Assembly (NCBI GenBank): GCA_903832325.1
Contig: CAILBC010000012.1
Span: 20,379 to 84,378 of the forward strand
Reading direction: 5' to 3'
Origin: an uncultured Sphingomonadales bacterium
GTDB lineage: Bacteria; Pseudomonadota; Alphaproteobacteria; Sphingomonadales; Sphingomonadaceae
DNA: 64,000 bases
Below, piece by piece: positions 1 to 7,072 of this stretch. The translations under genes were made by a program, and so were the position numbers. Numbering within the stretch: position 1 is the stretch's first letter; each line of letters begins with the position of its first letter. The notes under the pieces are model-generated. The model did no database searches. It was not told the DNA's origin and was given only the letters and a program-made list of their open reading frames with translations.

Positions 1-629
1 AGCATCCCGGCGAATCGATGGCCGAATGGTGGATGGAGGGCGCGCTGGCCATGCTGACCGACCCGGCCGACCCCCATGCGCGCGCGCTGCGCCAGGCCTG
101 CACGTTTCACCTGGTGCCCAATGCCAACCCCGACGGATCGATCCGCGGGCATCTGCGCACCAATGCCGCAGGGGTGAACCTGAATCGCGAATGGCACGCG
201 CCCGATGCCGAACGATCACCCGAAGTGCTGGCCATCCGCAACGCGATGGACGCCACCGGGGTGGATTTCGCGATCGACGTGCACGGCGATGAAGCGATCC
301 CGCACGTGTTCGTTGCCGGGTTCGAGGGCATCCCGTCGTGGCGCGAAGACCAGGGTGAGGGGTATCGCCGCTATCGCGCGATCCTGGAACGGCGAACGCC
401 CGATTTCCAGACCCGGCGCGGCTATCCCGCGGCGCGGCCCGGCACCGCCAACCTGACAATGTCGACCAATCAGGTGGCAGAACGGTTTGGCGCGGTGGCC
501 ATGACCCTGGAAATGCCGTTCAAGGACAACGATGATCTGCCCTGCCCGGCACAGGGGTGGAGCCCGGAACGATCGATGCTGCTTGCCCATGCCTGCCTGC
601 AATCGCTGCATGAATGGCTGCAAGGTTGA
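1..629 (+). CDS. M14-family zinc carboxypeptidase, 3' part (5' end outside window)
   Basis: The reading frame is already open at base 3 and begins with His-Pro-Gly-Glu-Ser, the zinc-binding HxxE motif of M14 carboxypeptidases, so the N-terminal part lies upstream of the window. Further family marks follow: NPDGS, NLNREW, the third zinc ligand in DVHGDE, and a late TLEMPF segment carrying the probable catalytic Glu. The pattern fits the cytosolic carboxypeptidase (CCP/AGBL-like) branch of M14, which removes C-terminal residues from peptides or proteins. About 208 residues are visible. An internal ATG at 18 is not the true start, because it lies inside the HPGES-M motif region. The substrate cannot be told from sequence. 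Confidence 0.9.
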   Translation, partial: HPGESMAEWWMEGALAMLTDPADPHARALRQACTFHLVPNANPDGSIRGHLRTNAAGVNLNREWHAPDAERSPEVLAIRNAMDATGVDFAIDVHGDEAIPHVFVAGFEGIPSWREDQGEGYRRYRAILERRTPDFQTRRGYPAARPGTANLTMSTNQVAERFGAVAMTLEMPFKDNDDLPCPAQGWSPERSMLLAHACLQSLHEWLQG

Positions 630-849
630 TGGATTTACGATTTGTTAACCGGTTCGGGTGCAGATCGCGGGGATGCACTTCGCGCTCCGCCACCCTGTCG
701 CCTGGCCACACCCGGCCGCCTGCTTTCACGAAGCCTTGCGCTTTGCAATCGTCAGCGGCTGCGCGGGCGCGCTGATTGCCGCTGGCCGTTTCCTGCCGCT
801 GTAAACCACCGGGCAATCCCAAGCTGTAATTCTGGCCTGTAATCCCGGC
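630..849. other. Intergenic gap with a weak 13-bp duplication
   Basis: This 220-bp gap separates the convergent carboxypeptidase and 2Fe-2S protein genes. Next to the stop codon of the latter, a 13-bp unit (ggccgggattaca / ggccagaattaca on the minus strand) occurs twice. A 66-codon open frame at 642-842 has no convincing start or composition. I see no clear terminator. Confidence 0.4.
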
Positions 850-1374
850 CTATAGGCCTGGTGTAGTCGCCATGGCCGGGGCCGGAACCGGAACCCCCGC
901 CTCTTCCCCGCGCATAATCCGCCCGGCGCGCTGGATCGTGCGCACCAGCCGCGGATAGACCCCGCAGCGGCAGATATTGGTGACCGCGGCAGCAATGTCC
1001 GCCTCGGTCGGATCGGTGTTGCGCGCCAACAGCGCGGCCGCCGCCACAATCAGCCCGGGGGTGCAGAACCCGCACTGTACCGCCTGATCCGCCACGAACG
1101 CCTGTTGCACCGGATGGTTGCGATCAGGCGCGCCGCCCCACGCTGCCAGCCCCTCGATCGTGGTGACCGTGCGGCCATCGGCCTCGCCCAGCGACAGCGT
1201 GCAACTGGGCATGGCCTGACCATCGACAATCACCAGACAGGCGCCGCATTCGCCCGTGCCGCAGCCATATTTGGTGCCGGTAAGATTGGCGGCATCGCGC
1301 AGCGCCCACAACAGCGGGGTTTCGCCATCGATGCGGAATTCCACCGGCTGGTTGTTGACGGTCAGGCGCGCCAT
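850..1374 (-). CDS. (2Fe-2S)-binding protein, IorA / xanthine-dehydrogenase small-subunit type
   Basis: This 174-residue protein has the full two-cluster pattern of the small subunit of molybdenum hydroxylases. An N-terminal plant-type ferredoxin domain carries CGTGECGAC and a later Cys. A C-terminal helical 2Fe-2S domain carries CGFCTPG and CRCG. In the family it passes electrons from a molybdopterin large subunit (isoquinoline 1-oxidoreductase or aldehyde oxidase type) to an external acceptor. No large-subunit gene lies next to it; the next gene downstream is a carboxypeptidase on the other strand. It starts 10 bp after the aldolase stop, so co-transcription with the aldolase and panC is likely. 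The C-terminal tail beyond the second domain (about 20 residues) is Ala/Pro/Val-rich. Confidence 0.9.
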   Translation of the reverse strand: MARLTVNNQPVEFRIDGETPLLWALRDAANLTGTKYGCGTGECGACLVIVDGQAMPSCTLSLGEADGRTVTTIEGLAAWGGAPDRNHPVQQAFVADQAVQCGFCTPGLIVAAAALLARNTDPTEADIAAAVTNICRCGVYPRLVRTIQRAGRIMRGEEAGVPVPAPAMATTPGL

Positions 1375-1384
1375 GGCGTGCGGT

Positions 1385-2152
1385 TCAATCCCGCCAGCTG
1401 CGATCGACCTGATCGATGCGGCGCACCCAGGCCGAAAAATCGGTGGCGCCCGGCGCGCTGCCCGGCACCGCCACCTGGCGCAGATCGCGCTGGTGCACCG
1501 CGACCACTTCGTCGGAAATGCGAATCACCGGCTGCCCCATCGACAGCGCAGCCATCTGGATTTCGCAGGCGCGTTGCAGCGCCCACATTTGCAGGAACAT
1601 CGACGGCAGCGTGGGCGCCAGCACCACCGGTCCGTGGTTGCGCAGCATCAGAATGTTTTTGTCACCCAGATTGGCCAGCAGCCGCTCGCCCTCTTCGGCG
1701 CGAACCGTCACGCCTTCGAAATCGTGATAGGCCAGCCGCCCGATGAAATTGCAGGCATAGAAATTGATCGGCATCAGCCCTTGTTCCAGGCTGCACACCG
1801 CCATCGAGGCGGTGGTGTGCACGTGGCAGATGGCATTGGCCCAGTGCAGCGTGCGGTGGAACAGCGCGTGCTGGGTAAACCCGGCCTTGTTCACCGGGTA
1901 CTGGCTGGCGCCGATGTTGTTGCCATCGATATCGATCTTCACCAGATTGCTGGCGGTCACTTCGCTATAGAGCAGGCCATAAGGGTTGATCAGAAAGGCG
2001 CCATCCTGATCGGGCACTTTGACCGAGATGTGGTTGTAGACCGATTCGGACCAGCCCAGCAGATCAAAGATGCGATAGCACGCGGCCAGTTCCTGGCGCG
2101 CTTCCCATTCACTGTCGCTGCAGGCGATGTTGGGGCGGATCTGCGTGGCCAT
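1385..2152 (-). CDS. Class II aldolase/adducin family protein
   Basis: This 255-residue protein belongs to the class II aldolase/adducin fold. Visible marks are the zinc-ligand HVHTTA segment and the later LRNHGPV segment. Family members are zinc-dependent sugar-phosphate aldolases or epimerases, but this subgroup (long N-terminus, NHISVKVPDQDG near residue 40) is common in proteobacteria without an assigned substrate. An AAGGAGAC ribosome site stands about 8 bases before the ATG. It follows panC by 79 bp on the same strand, and the 2Fe-2S gene follows it by 10 bp. Whether it has anything to do with pantothenate synthesis is unknown. Confidence 0.88.
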   Translation of the reverse strand: MATQIRPNIACSDSEWEARQELAACYRIFDLLGWSESVYNHISVKVPDQDGAFLINPYGLLYSEVTASNLVKIDIDGNNIGASQYPVNKAGFTQHALFHRTLHWANAICHVHTTASMAVCSLEQGLMPINFYACNFIGRLAYHDFEGVTVRAEEGERLLANLGDKNILMLRNHGPVVLAPTLPSMFLQMWALQRACEIQMAALSMGQPVIRISDEVVAVHQRDLRQVAVPGSAPGATDFSAWVRRIDQVDRSWRD

Positions 2153-2191
2153 GGCATCTGTCTCCTTGGTTGCCCCGGCCTTTGGCGGCCC

Positions 2192-2236
2192 GGGTGTTGG
2201 CTTATGGGGTGTTGGCTTATGGGGTGTTGGCTTATG
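2192..2236. repeat. Exact 15-bp x3 tandem array spanning the panC stop codon
   Basis: The unit GGGTGTTGGCTTATG is repeated three times without a mismatch at 2192-2206, 2207-2221 and 2222-2236. The panC stop (TAA, 2232-2234 on the complement) lies in the gene-proximal copy. Because the unit is 15 bp, the other two copies carry TAA in the same frame at 2217-2219 and 2202-2204, giving three in-frame stops in a row. Confidence 0.95.
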
Positions 2237-3143
2237 GGGCGGTTGCCGGTTCGGGCAAAGTGGCCATCGCCGGTTCGACCGCCATGTTGTCGATCAGCCG
2301 GGCGCGGCCGATATGCGCCGCCACCAGCAGCCGCGTCGCCCGATCGGACTGCAGCCGGCCATCGGCATGTGTCACTGCGGCGGCCAGCGTATCGGCATCG
2401 CGCAGTTCGGCATAGTCGATACGGTCAAATCCGGCGGTCAGAATCGAGCGGCGCAGCATATCGAGCGCCGGCCCGGCCGCGTCGCCGGCCAGAATCGCGC
2501 CGATGCACCGCCGCATCGCCTGGTTCAGCACGGCAGCGCGGCGGCGTTCGTCTGCGCTGAGATAGCGGTTGCGGCTGCTCATCGCCAGGCCATCGGCTTC
2601 GCGCACGGTGGGCACGCCGATAATCGCGCCGGCTGCCGGAAAGGCCAGATCCAGATCGCGCGCCATGCGGCGGATGATCGTCAGCTGCTGCCAGTCCTTT
2701 TCGCCAAACAGCGCGACATCGGGGCGCACCTGGTTGAACAGTTTGAGCACGACCGTGGCCACGCCGTCGAAATGCCCCGTCCGCTGCATCCCGCACAGCA
2801 TCGTATCCAGCCCCGGCACCGACACCGTGGTGACATAGCCATCGGGATAGACCGCGCCCACCGTCGGCGCCCACAGCAGATCCACCCCCGCAGCGCGCAG
2901 CAGGTCGCTGTCTTGCGCCAATTGGCGCGGATAGGCGGCCAGATCCTCGTTGGCGCCGAATTGCCGGGGATTCACGAAGATCGAAACGACCACCCGGTCG
3001 GCATGGGCGCGCGCCTGGCGCACCAGCGTCAGATGGCCTTCATGAAGCGCGCCCATCGTGGGCACGAGGGCAAGCGTTTTTCCCCCGCTTTTGAGCAGGG
3101 TGAGGGCATTTGCCAGATCGGCGCGGGTCGAGACGGTTTGCAT
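2232..3143 (-). CDS. panC: Pantothenate synthetase (pantoate-beta-alanine ligase)
   Basis: PanC joins D-pantoate and beta-alanine using ATP, the last step of pantothenate (vitamin B5) synthesis, in the cytoplasm. The 303-residue protein has the nucleotidyltransferase signature PTMGALHEGH near residue 30, FGEKDWQQ near the middle and SSRNRYLS, all typical of PanC. The C-terminal domain is slightly longer than usual and ends in a Pro/Ala-rich tail. An AAGGAGAG ribosome site precedes the ATG. It is divergent from mipZ, an arrangement seen in other alphaproteobacteria. The 3' end lies in a 15-bp tandem repeat. Confidence 0.97.
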   Translation of the reverse strand: MQTVSTRADLANALTLLKSGGKTLALVPTMGALHEGHLTLVRQARAHADRVVVSIFVNPRQFGANEDLAAYPRQLAQDSDLLRAAGVDLLWAPTVGAVYPDGYVTTVSVPGLDTMLCGMQRTGHFDGVATVVLKLFNQVRPDVALFGEKDWQQLTIIRRMARDLDLAFPAAGAIIGVPTVREADGLAMSSRNRYLSADERRRAAVLNQAMRRCIGAILAGDAAGPALDMLRRSILTAGFDRIDYAELRDADTLAAAVTHADGRLQSDRATRLLVAAHIGRARLIDNMAVEPAMATLPEPATAP

Positions 3144-3288
3144 GGCGTATGTCTCTCCTTTACCATCCTCCGGGAAATTGCAACGCCCCGGGTCCGGGGC
3201 AGGTCACGCTGGTTCGGGCCTGTGGTAAAGGCCCGGACAAGGGTTGTGGTCCGGCCTTTGACACTATAGCCGAAACGGGCCCGCCCTT

Positions 3289-3336
3289 GCACTTGCCCGT
3301 GCACCCGCCCGTGCACCCGCCTGTGCACCCGCCCGT
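3289..3336. repeat. 12-bp x4 tandem array in the panC-mipZ divergent region
   Basis: Four copies of GCACCCGCCCGT (one or two mismatches in copies 1 and 3) run end to end at 3289-3300, 3301-3312, 3313-3324 and 3325-3336. They lie about 75 bp before the mipZ start, in the 5' untranslated or promoter region. Just upstream at 3215-3235 is a 7-bp hairpin (CGGGCCT / AGGCCCG). Confidence 0.9.
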
Positions 3337-3409
3337 GCTGCTGGCAATGTTCAAGCGCGGCCACGGCCAGGAGACTGGCCGGGTTCAATCGTTCTGGAAG
3401 GAATCGACT

Positions 3410-4225
3410 GTGTCGAACGGCCCACACCGCATCGTCTTTGCCAACGAAAAAGGGGGCACGGGCAAATCGACCACCGCCGTTCACGTGGCGATTGCGCTGG
3501 CCTATCAGGGCGCGCGCGTGGCCGCGATCGATCTCGACAGCCGCCAGCGCACGCTGCACCGCTATCTGGAAAACCGCGCCGAAACCGCGCGCCGCCGCCA
3601 GATCGCGCTGCCCACTGCCAATTTCACGGTCCACGGCGGCGACAGCATCGAAGATCTGGATGCGCTGACCGAAACGATGGGCGCCAATGCCGATTTCATC
3701 GTGTTTGATACCCCCGGCCGCGATGACCCGCTGGCGCGCCATGTCGCCACCCGCGCCGACACGCTGGTGACCCCGCTGAACGACAGCTTTGTCGATTTCG
3801 ATCTGATCGGCCAGGTCGATTCCGAAACCTTTCGCGTGCGCCGCCTGTCGTTTTATGCCGAGCTGATCTGGGAAGCGCGCAAAAAGCGCGCGATGTCCAC
3901 GATCCGCGATGCACGGCGCAACATGGACTGGGTCGTGGTGCGCAACCGCACCGGCTATACCGAAGCGCGCAACCAGCGCCGCATTGATCAGGCGCTGACC
4001 GAACTGTCGAAACGCGTGGGGTTCCGCATTGCCAGCGGCCTGTCCGAACGCGTGATCTATCGCGAACTGTTTCCCAGCGGGCTGACTTTGCTCGACAAGG
4101 GCCATCTGGGCGAACTGGGCACCAGCCACCTGGTCGCGCGGCAGGAACTGCGCACGCTGATCGCCGGGCTGAACCTGCCGGCAGCGGCGGGAAACGGCCA
4201 GCTGGCGCTTGAAGGCGTGGCATGA
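3410..4225 (+). CDS. mipZ: Division-plane positioning ATPase MipZ
   Basis: MipZ is a ParA/MinD-like ATPase that binds ParB near the chromosome origin and inhibits FtsZ, so that division happens at mid-cell. The 271-residue product has the deviant Walker A KGGTGKS at residues 14-20, the switch region with AAIDLDSRQ, and FDTPGRDDPL. These are the marks of MipZ rather than ParA. I chose the GTG at 3410 because GGAAGGA stands 7 bases before it and translation from there starts just ahead of the conserved RIVFANEKGG strand. Longer frames upstream run through a tandem repeat. It overlaps the next gene by 4 bp (ATGA), so the two are translationally coupled. Confidence 0.95.
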   Translation: MSNGPHRIVFANEKGGTGKSTTAVHVAIALAYQGARVAAIDLDSRQRTLHRYLENRAETARRRQIALPTANFTVHGGDSIEDLDALTETMGANADFIVFDTPGRDDPLARHVATRADTLVTPLNDSFVDFDLIGQVDSETFRVRRLSFYAELIWEARKKRAMSTIRDARRNMDWVVVRNRTGYTEARNQRRIDQALTELSKRVGFRIASGLSERVIYRELFPSGLTLLDKGHLGELGTSHLVARQELRTLIAGLNLPAAAGNGQLALEGVA

Positions 4226-4539
4226 TCCTGCGGCTGGTCGAGCTGGCGGTGCTGGCCGGCCTGGTGCTGCGTTTTCTGACCGGGCAATGGCCGTGGGAAC
4301 GCTGGCCGTGGATCATGGCCGGGCTGGGTGATGGCGGCGAAGCACGCCGGCGCGAACGGCAGGCGCGCGTGCTGCTGGGCGTGCGGCCCGCCGCCCCGCG
4401 TGAAGAAATCATCGATGCCCACCGCCGCCTGATTGCGCAAGTGCACCCCGATCGCGGCGGCACCAGCGACGCGGTGTTCGAAGCCAACGCCGCGCGCGAC
4501 CTGCTGCTGGAACGGCTGGGCCCCAAAAACCTTGGCTGA
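4222..4539 (+). CDS. Small membrane-anchored J-domain protein
   Basis: This 105-residue protein has a hydrophobic N-terminal segment (about residues 1-20), a short linker and a C-terminal J domain with the HPD triad at residues 75-77. J domains stimulate the ATPase of DnaK-type chaperones. This one lacks the Gly/Phe and zinc-finger regions of DnaJ and resembles the minimal DjlA/TIM14-like type. It starts inside the mipZ stop (ATGA), and its own stop overlaps the start of the phosphomutase, so the three genes form a tight unit. The client is unknown; coupling to MipZ suggests, but does not show, a role near division or the envelope. Confidence 0.88.
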   Translation: MILRLVELAVLAGLVLRFLTGQWPWERWPWIMAGLGDGGEARRRERQARVLLGVRPAAPREEIIDAHRRLIAQVHPDRGGTSDAVFEANAARDLLLERLGPKNLG

Positions 4540-6034
4540 AGGCGCCCTGCCCGACCAGCCTTCCCGGTCGCACCGGTTTGATGCCAGTGTTCTGCGCGAA
4601 TATGACATGCGCGGAGTCTGGGGTGAAACGCTGTCGGCGCGCGATGGCTATGCCGTGGGGCGCAGTTTTGCCACCGTGGTGCGCCGCGCCGGCGGTTCGT
4701 GTGTGGCGGTCGGCCGCGATGGCCGGATCAGTTCGCCCGCGCTGGAACAGGCCGTGGTGCAGGGGCTGTGCGATGGCGGGATCGCGGTGCGGCGGATCGG
4801 GCTGTGCCCCACCCCGCTGATGTATTACGCGGTCGCCTCAGCCGAACAGGTGCACGGCGGCATAGAGATAACCGGCAGCCACAATCCCAAAGATCACAAT
4901 GGCTTCAAAATGGATCTGGGGGGTCAGCCATTCTTTGGCCAGGACATAGTCGAACTGGGGCGCATCGCTGCCACCGGCGACTGGATGGGGCCCGCTGCCG
5001 CAGACTTCACGGGCGTCGGGAGTGTGTGCCAGGTGGATCTGGTCGACGTGGATCTGGTCGACGTGGATCTGGCCGACGTGGATCTGGCCGAGGTGGATCT
5101 GGCCAAGGCCTATATCGCCCGCATCCTCAAAGCGCTGGACGGGATAGACCGCGCCGCGATCGCGCGCATGCGAATCGGCTGGGATACGGGCAATGGCGCC
5201 GCCGGGCCGCTGGTCGAACGGCTGGTCGGGCATCTGCCCGGCACCCATGTCCTGTTTCACACGGCTGTAGACGGCCATTTTCCGCACCACCATCCTGATC
5301 CCAGCATCCCGGAAAACCTGCGCGACCTGATCGGGGCTGTCGCGGCGGGAAAGATCGACTTCGGATTTGCCTTTGACGGGGATGGGGATCGGCTGGGGCT
5401 GGTTGACGGCCGCGGGCGGATTGTCTGGGGCGATCAGATCCTGCTGATCCTGGCGCAGGACCTGCTGAAACGGCGCCCAGGCGCGCGGATCATGGCCGAT
5501 GTGAAGACCAGCCAGGTGGTGTTTGACGCGATCACGGCGCTTGGCGGAACCCCGCTAATGGCGCCGACCGGCCATTCGCTGATCAAATCCGGAATGAAGC
5601 GAACAGGCGCACTGCTCGCCGGAGAAATGACCGGGCATCTGTTTTTCGCCGATGATTTCTATGGGCACGATGATGCCCTCTATGGCGCGCTGCGGGTGCT
5701 GGCAGCCTCGGTGCGACTCGGCGCATCGATCACCGCGCTGCGCGATGCCATGCCCGAAACCCATGCCACGCCCGAATTGCGCTTTGCCGTGCCGGGGCGT
5801 GATCCGCGCGCAGTGGTCGATGCGGTGCTGGGCCAGCTTTGTTCCGAAGGCGTCGCATTCGACGCCACCGACGGCGCCCGCGTAACCCTGCCATATGGGT
5901 GGTGGCTGCTGCGCGTATCCAACACCGAAACCGTTTTGACCGCACGGGTGGAAAGCCTGACCGCCGCAGGGCTTTCGCGGTCACGCGCAGACCTGGCGGC
6001 CCGGCTTGGCAAGGCCGGGGTCGTATGGGCATGA
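4532..6034 (+). CDS. Phosphomannomutase/phosphoglucomutase
   Basis: This enzyme interconverts the 1- and 6-phosphates of mannose and/or glucose to feed surface polysaccharide synthesis. Family marks are the active-site serine loop TGSHNPKDHNG, the Mg2+ loop DGDGDR, the sugar-binding loop GEMTGH and the phosphate-binding RVSNTE near the C-terminus (PMM/PGM family, AlgC-like). I take the TTG at 4532 as start: it overlaps the J-domain stop and gives 500 residues with the conserved FDASVLREYDMRG near residue 20. An ATG at 4603 would cut into that motif. Between domains 1 and 2 sits a five-copy VDLxx repeat that normal family members lack. Confidence 0.93.
   Translation: MAEGALPDQPSRSHRFDASVLREYDMRGVWGETLSARDGYAVGRSFATVVRRAGGSCVAVGRDGRISSPALEQAVVQGLCDGGIAVRRIGLCPTPLMYYAVASAEQVHGGIEITGSHNPKDHNGFKMDLGGQPFFGQDIVELGRIAATGDWMGPAAADFTGVGSVCQVDLVDVDLVDVDLADVDLAEVDLAKAYIARILKALDGIDRAAIARMRIGWDTGNGAAGPLVERLVGHLPGTHVLFHTAVDGHFPHHHPDPSIPENLRDLIGAVAAGKIDFGFAFDGDGDRLGLVDGRGRIVWGDQILLILAQDLLKRRPGARIMADVKTSQVVFDAITALGGTPLMAPTGHSLIKSGMKRTGALLAGEMTGHLFFADDFYGHDDALYGALRVLAASVRLGASITALRDAMPETHATPELRFAVPGRDPRAVVDAVLGQLCSEGVAFDATDGARVTLPYGWWLLRVSNTETVLTARVESLTAAGLSRSRADLAARLGKAGVVWA
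5033..5107 (+). repeat. 15-bp x5 in-frame array inside the phosphomutase (VDLxx)5
   Basis: Five units of GTGGATCTGGTCGAC or close variants run without a gap, coding for VDLVD, VDLVD, VDLAD, VDLAE and VDLAK. The last copy leads directly into a helix (AYIARIL), and a VD-type start of this helix is common in the family. The simplest reading is that the original single copy was expanded four extra times toward the N-terminal side. Confidence 0.95.
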
Positions 6035-6088
6035 TCACGGCTGAAATGATGCTGCCATGTCCGGTTCACCAAAGTTCCCGAGGGCACA

Positions 6089-7066
6089 ATGACCGGCGAT
6101 GACTTTGTCCGCCTGGTCACTGTGCCCGGCCATCCGCTCCACAAGGCGTGGATTGAATTGTCGCGGCGGGGATATCGGCGCGGCTGGTTTGTCAGAACCG
6201 ATGACATACGCACGCTGCTGGAGGGTATCAGGCAGGATTACCCTGATCTTGAGGCCCGGTTTGATCCACAGCGCATCGGGGCGTGGGAAGCCAGGCTTTA
6301 CCCCGGCTCGCTCGATCGCGGCGGGTTCCAGGACGTGCTCAGCCAGCGCAACCTCGGCATCATTCTGGCGATTGGCGCGCTGCGGATGGCATTCATGTAC
6401 CGTCACCTGCTGTTTGATCATCAGGAACCGCCGCCACCACCCGCCGCCGTCGCCACGCCTGATGCCAATGTGATCGCGCTGGACGGGGCTGCCCGGCACT
6501 GGTTTGGACCGCAGGCCGATTTTGCCGCGCTTGGCCGCCTGGCGCCCGAAATCGGCCGGCTGGCGGCGGCCAATGCAGCCGGCACGACCGACCCGGCGGC
6601 GGCAGACACGGCCATGCGCGACGCGGTGTTCGAGGCTTTGGCGATTGCTGTTCCGCACATTGATCCGATGCGGCTGCGCGCAGTGCAGCGGGTGCGTGCC
6701 GAGGCGCTCGATGCGGCGGCGAAGGTCGATCCCGCGGCTTGTGTCGATTTCCTGAAGCGCGCGATGCTGGATAACGCGATCACGCTGCCCGATCCGGTCA
6801 AAATCGCGGCGGTGGAACAGGTGCGTGCGATTGCCGGAACCGGCCTGTTCGGCAATGATGCGCATGGCGAGCCGCTGAACGCTGCGATCCCGGGCGCTGT
6901 GATTGGCGCAGTGATGGCAAAAACCGGCCTTTCCGAAAAGGCCGTGGGGGCAGCGCTTCACCACAGCGGCCCCGACAGCGCACAGTGCGCAGTGCATCGG
7001 GCGTTGATCAGGCAGGCGTTGCATCTGGCTGGCCCGGCCGGCGATGCGATCCTGCGGGTTGAATAA
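6089..7066 (+). CDS. Hypothetical protein, 325 aa
   Basis: I do not recognise this family. A GAGGG site stands a few bases before the ATG, and codon use is like its neighbours, so it is a real gene. The N-terminal 120 residues look globular and basic (RRGYRRGWFVRTDD; ALRMAFMYRHLLFD). A PPPPP linker near residue 115 leads to a mostly alpha-helical, Ala-rich remainder. There is no signal peptide or membrane segment. The stop is 6 bp before the start of the DEXH helicase, so the two are probably co-transcribed. A link to DNA repair would be inference from position only. Confidence 0.75.
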   Translation: MTGDDFVRLVTVPGHPLHKAWIELSRRGYRRGWFVRTDDIRTLLEGIRQDYPDLEARFDPQRIGAWEARLYPGSLDRGGFQDVLSQRNLGIILAIGALRMAFMYRHLLFDHQEPPPPPAAVATPDANVIALDGAARHWFGPQADFAALGRLAPEIGRLAAANAAGTTDPAAADTAMRDAVFEALAIAVPHIDPMRLRAVQRVRAEALDAAAKVDPAACVDFLKRAMLDNAITLPDPVKIAAVEQVRAIAGTGLFGNDAHGEPLNAAIPGAVIGAVMAKTGLSEKAVGAALHHSGPDSAQCAVHRALIRQALHLAGPAGDAILRVE

Positions 7067-7072
7067 CGGCTG

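Noticed and set aside
3289..3336. Possible CRISPR-like array (also considered at 26251 and 31643)
   Set aside because: Units follow each other without spacers, so these are simple tandem repeats; no cas genes are present.
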